Origin: Gammaproteobacteria bacterium | GTDB taxonomy: Bacteria > Pseudomonadota > Gammaproteobacteria > UBA6429 > Thiohalophilaceae | Length of the DNA: 5,999 nucleotides | Reading direction: 5' to 3' | Assembly (NCBI GenBank): GCA_013152045.1 | Contig: JAADGZ010000091.1 | Span: forward strand, 1-5,999 | In this document: positions 5,497-5,999 of the stretch, piece by piece | Position numbering within the stretch: the first letter of the stretch is position 1 | How the letters are laid out: each line of letters opens with the position of its first letter | The notes under the pieces: model-generated | Database searches by the model: none | Seen by the model: only the letters and a program-made list of their open reading frames with translations | Told to the model about the DNA's origin: nothing | Program-made: the position numbers and the translations under genes

Positions 5497-5999
5497 TTGA
5501 GGACATTACCACAAACCTCTTCGGGCATCGTTATTGTTGGTGCAGGGCTGGCCGGATTATTCACGGCCCTGAAACTTGCCCCCCTGCCCGTTACGATCGT
5601 TGCAGCAGCCCCCATCGGTGAAGGTGCATCAAGCGCCTGGGCACAAGGTGGCATTGCAGCCGCCATCAGTGAAGGTGATACGGCTGACAATCATGCCAAA
5701 GATACCATTGCCGCTGGCGCAGGCATTGTTGACGAGAATATTGCCCTGCTGATGGCCCGCGAGGCCCCGGCGCGTATAAATGACCTTCTGCAATATGGCG
5801 TCCCCTTTGATCGTGACCTTGAAGGAAAACTGTCATTCAGCCGTGAAGCTGCACACTCTCACCACCGCATCGTGCGGGTGAAAGGCGATATGGCCGGCGC
5901 TAAAATCATGGAAGCCCTGATTGCCGCTGTTCGCCAGTCACCCTCCATTACTGTAATTGAAGGTTATGCCGCCCATGAGCTGATTATGGAAAAGGGCAA
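5497..5999 (+). CDS. nadB: L-aspartate oxidase, 5' part (runs off the window)
   Basis: A flavoenzyme that oxidises L-aspartate to iminoaspartate, the substrate of NadA; it can use oxygen or fumarate as electron acceptor. The first 167 codons are present. They show the N-terminal FAD-binding Rossmann motif ([17 protein letters not shown], about residues 11-27), the [12 protein letters not shown] block that contacts FAD, GVPFDRD, and [14 protein letters not shown] with the paired histidines of the active-site region. Where E. coli NadB has HAADATG, this protein has VRVKGDMAG, a variant I associate with alphaproteobacteria. The start is TTG at 5497, supported by GGAGG 6 nt upstream and by the short distance to the Rossmann strand. 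The frame is still open at the window end, so the fumarate-reductase-like remainder lies outside; nadC may follow, as in many nadABC operons. Confidence 0.95.
   Translation, partial: MRTLPQTSSGIVIVGAGLAGLFTALKLAPLPVTIVAAAPIGEGASSAWAQGGIAAAISEGDTADNHAKDTIAAGAGIVDENIALLMAREAPARINDLLQYGVPFDRDLEGKLSFSREAAHSHHRIVRVKGDMAGAKIMEALIAAVRQSPSITVIEGYAAHELIMEKG

Noticed and set aside
1..5999. tRNA, rRNA, CRISPR array or insertion sequence
   Set aside because: No cloverleaf, spaced repeat array, transposase motif or terminal inverted repeats with target duplication were seen on either strand.

Overview
The window looks like the chromosome of a moderate-GC alphaproteobacterium. Three things suggest this: the NadA sequence, an aspartate oxidase (NadB) with the VRVKGDMAG variant rather than the HAADATG form of the E. 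coli enzyme, and a large palindrome before nadA resembling what I recall of alphaproteobacterial NAD-repressor (NadQ) sites. The lineage is an inference from recalled family features; no search was run.

Layout. (1) Positions 37-1689, plus strand: a membrane-bound class III adenylate cyclase with a periplasmic Tll0287-like (DUF3365) sensor domain carrying one c-type heme motif (CVACH). (2) Positions 1690-1932: a regulatory intergenic region with a 9-bp perfect inverted repeat (1790-1812), then a nearly perfect FNR-type box (1818-1831) placed exactly as in a class II FNR promoter relative to a TATAGA -10 box (1854-1859). (3) Positions 1933-3251: a tight operon of three small, histidine-containing multi-pass membrane proteins of unrecognised family, closed by a strong hairpin (3259-3296). 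(4) Positions 3312-3649, minus strand: a collapsed remnant of two adjacent genes, the start of a b561-type cytochrome b and the end of a sulfite-oxidase-type molybdopterin oxidoreductase, broken by deletions, frameshifts and stops. (5) Positions 3774-4136, minus strand: a small secreted protein of unknown function. (6) Positions 4137-4396: the nadA upstream region with a terminator-like hairpin and a perfect 13-bp-arm palindrome. (7) Positions 4397-5999, plus strand: nadA (quinolinate synthase) and the 5' part of nadB (L-aspartate oxidase), the first two steps of de novo NAD synthesis, cut by the window end.

The nad genes are ordinary biosynthesis genes under likely local repression. The left half has a redox theme: a heme-bearing cyclase, an operon under an apparent oxygen- or NO-responsive promoter, and the ruins of a cytochrome b/molybdoenzyme pair. 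The most promising undescribed item is the FNR-controlled three-gene membrane operon, whose products may form a heme-binding complex. That function is inference from histidine placement and regulation only.
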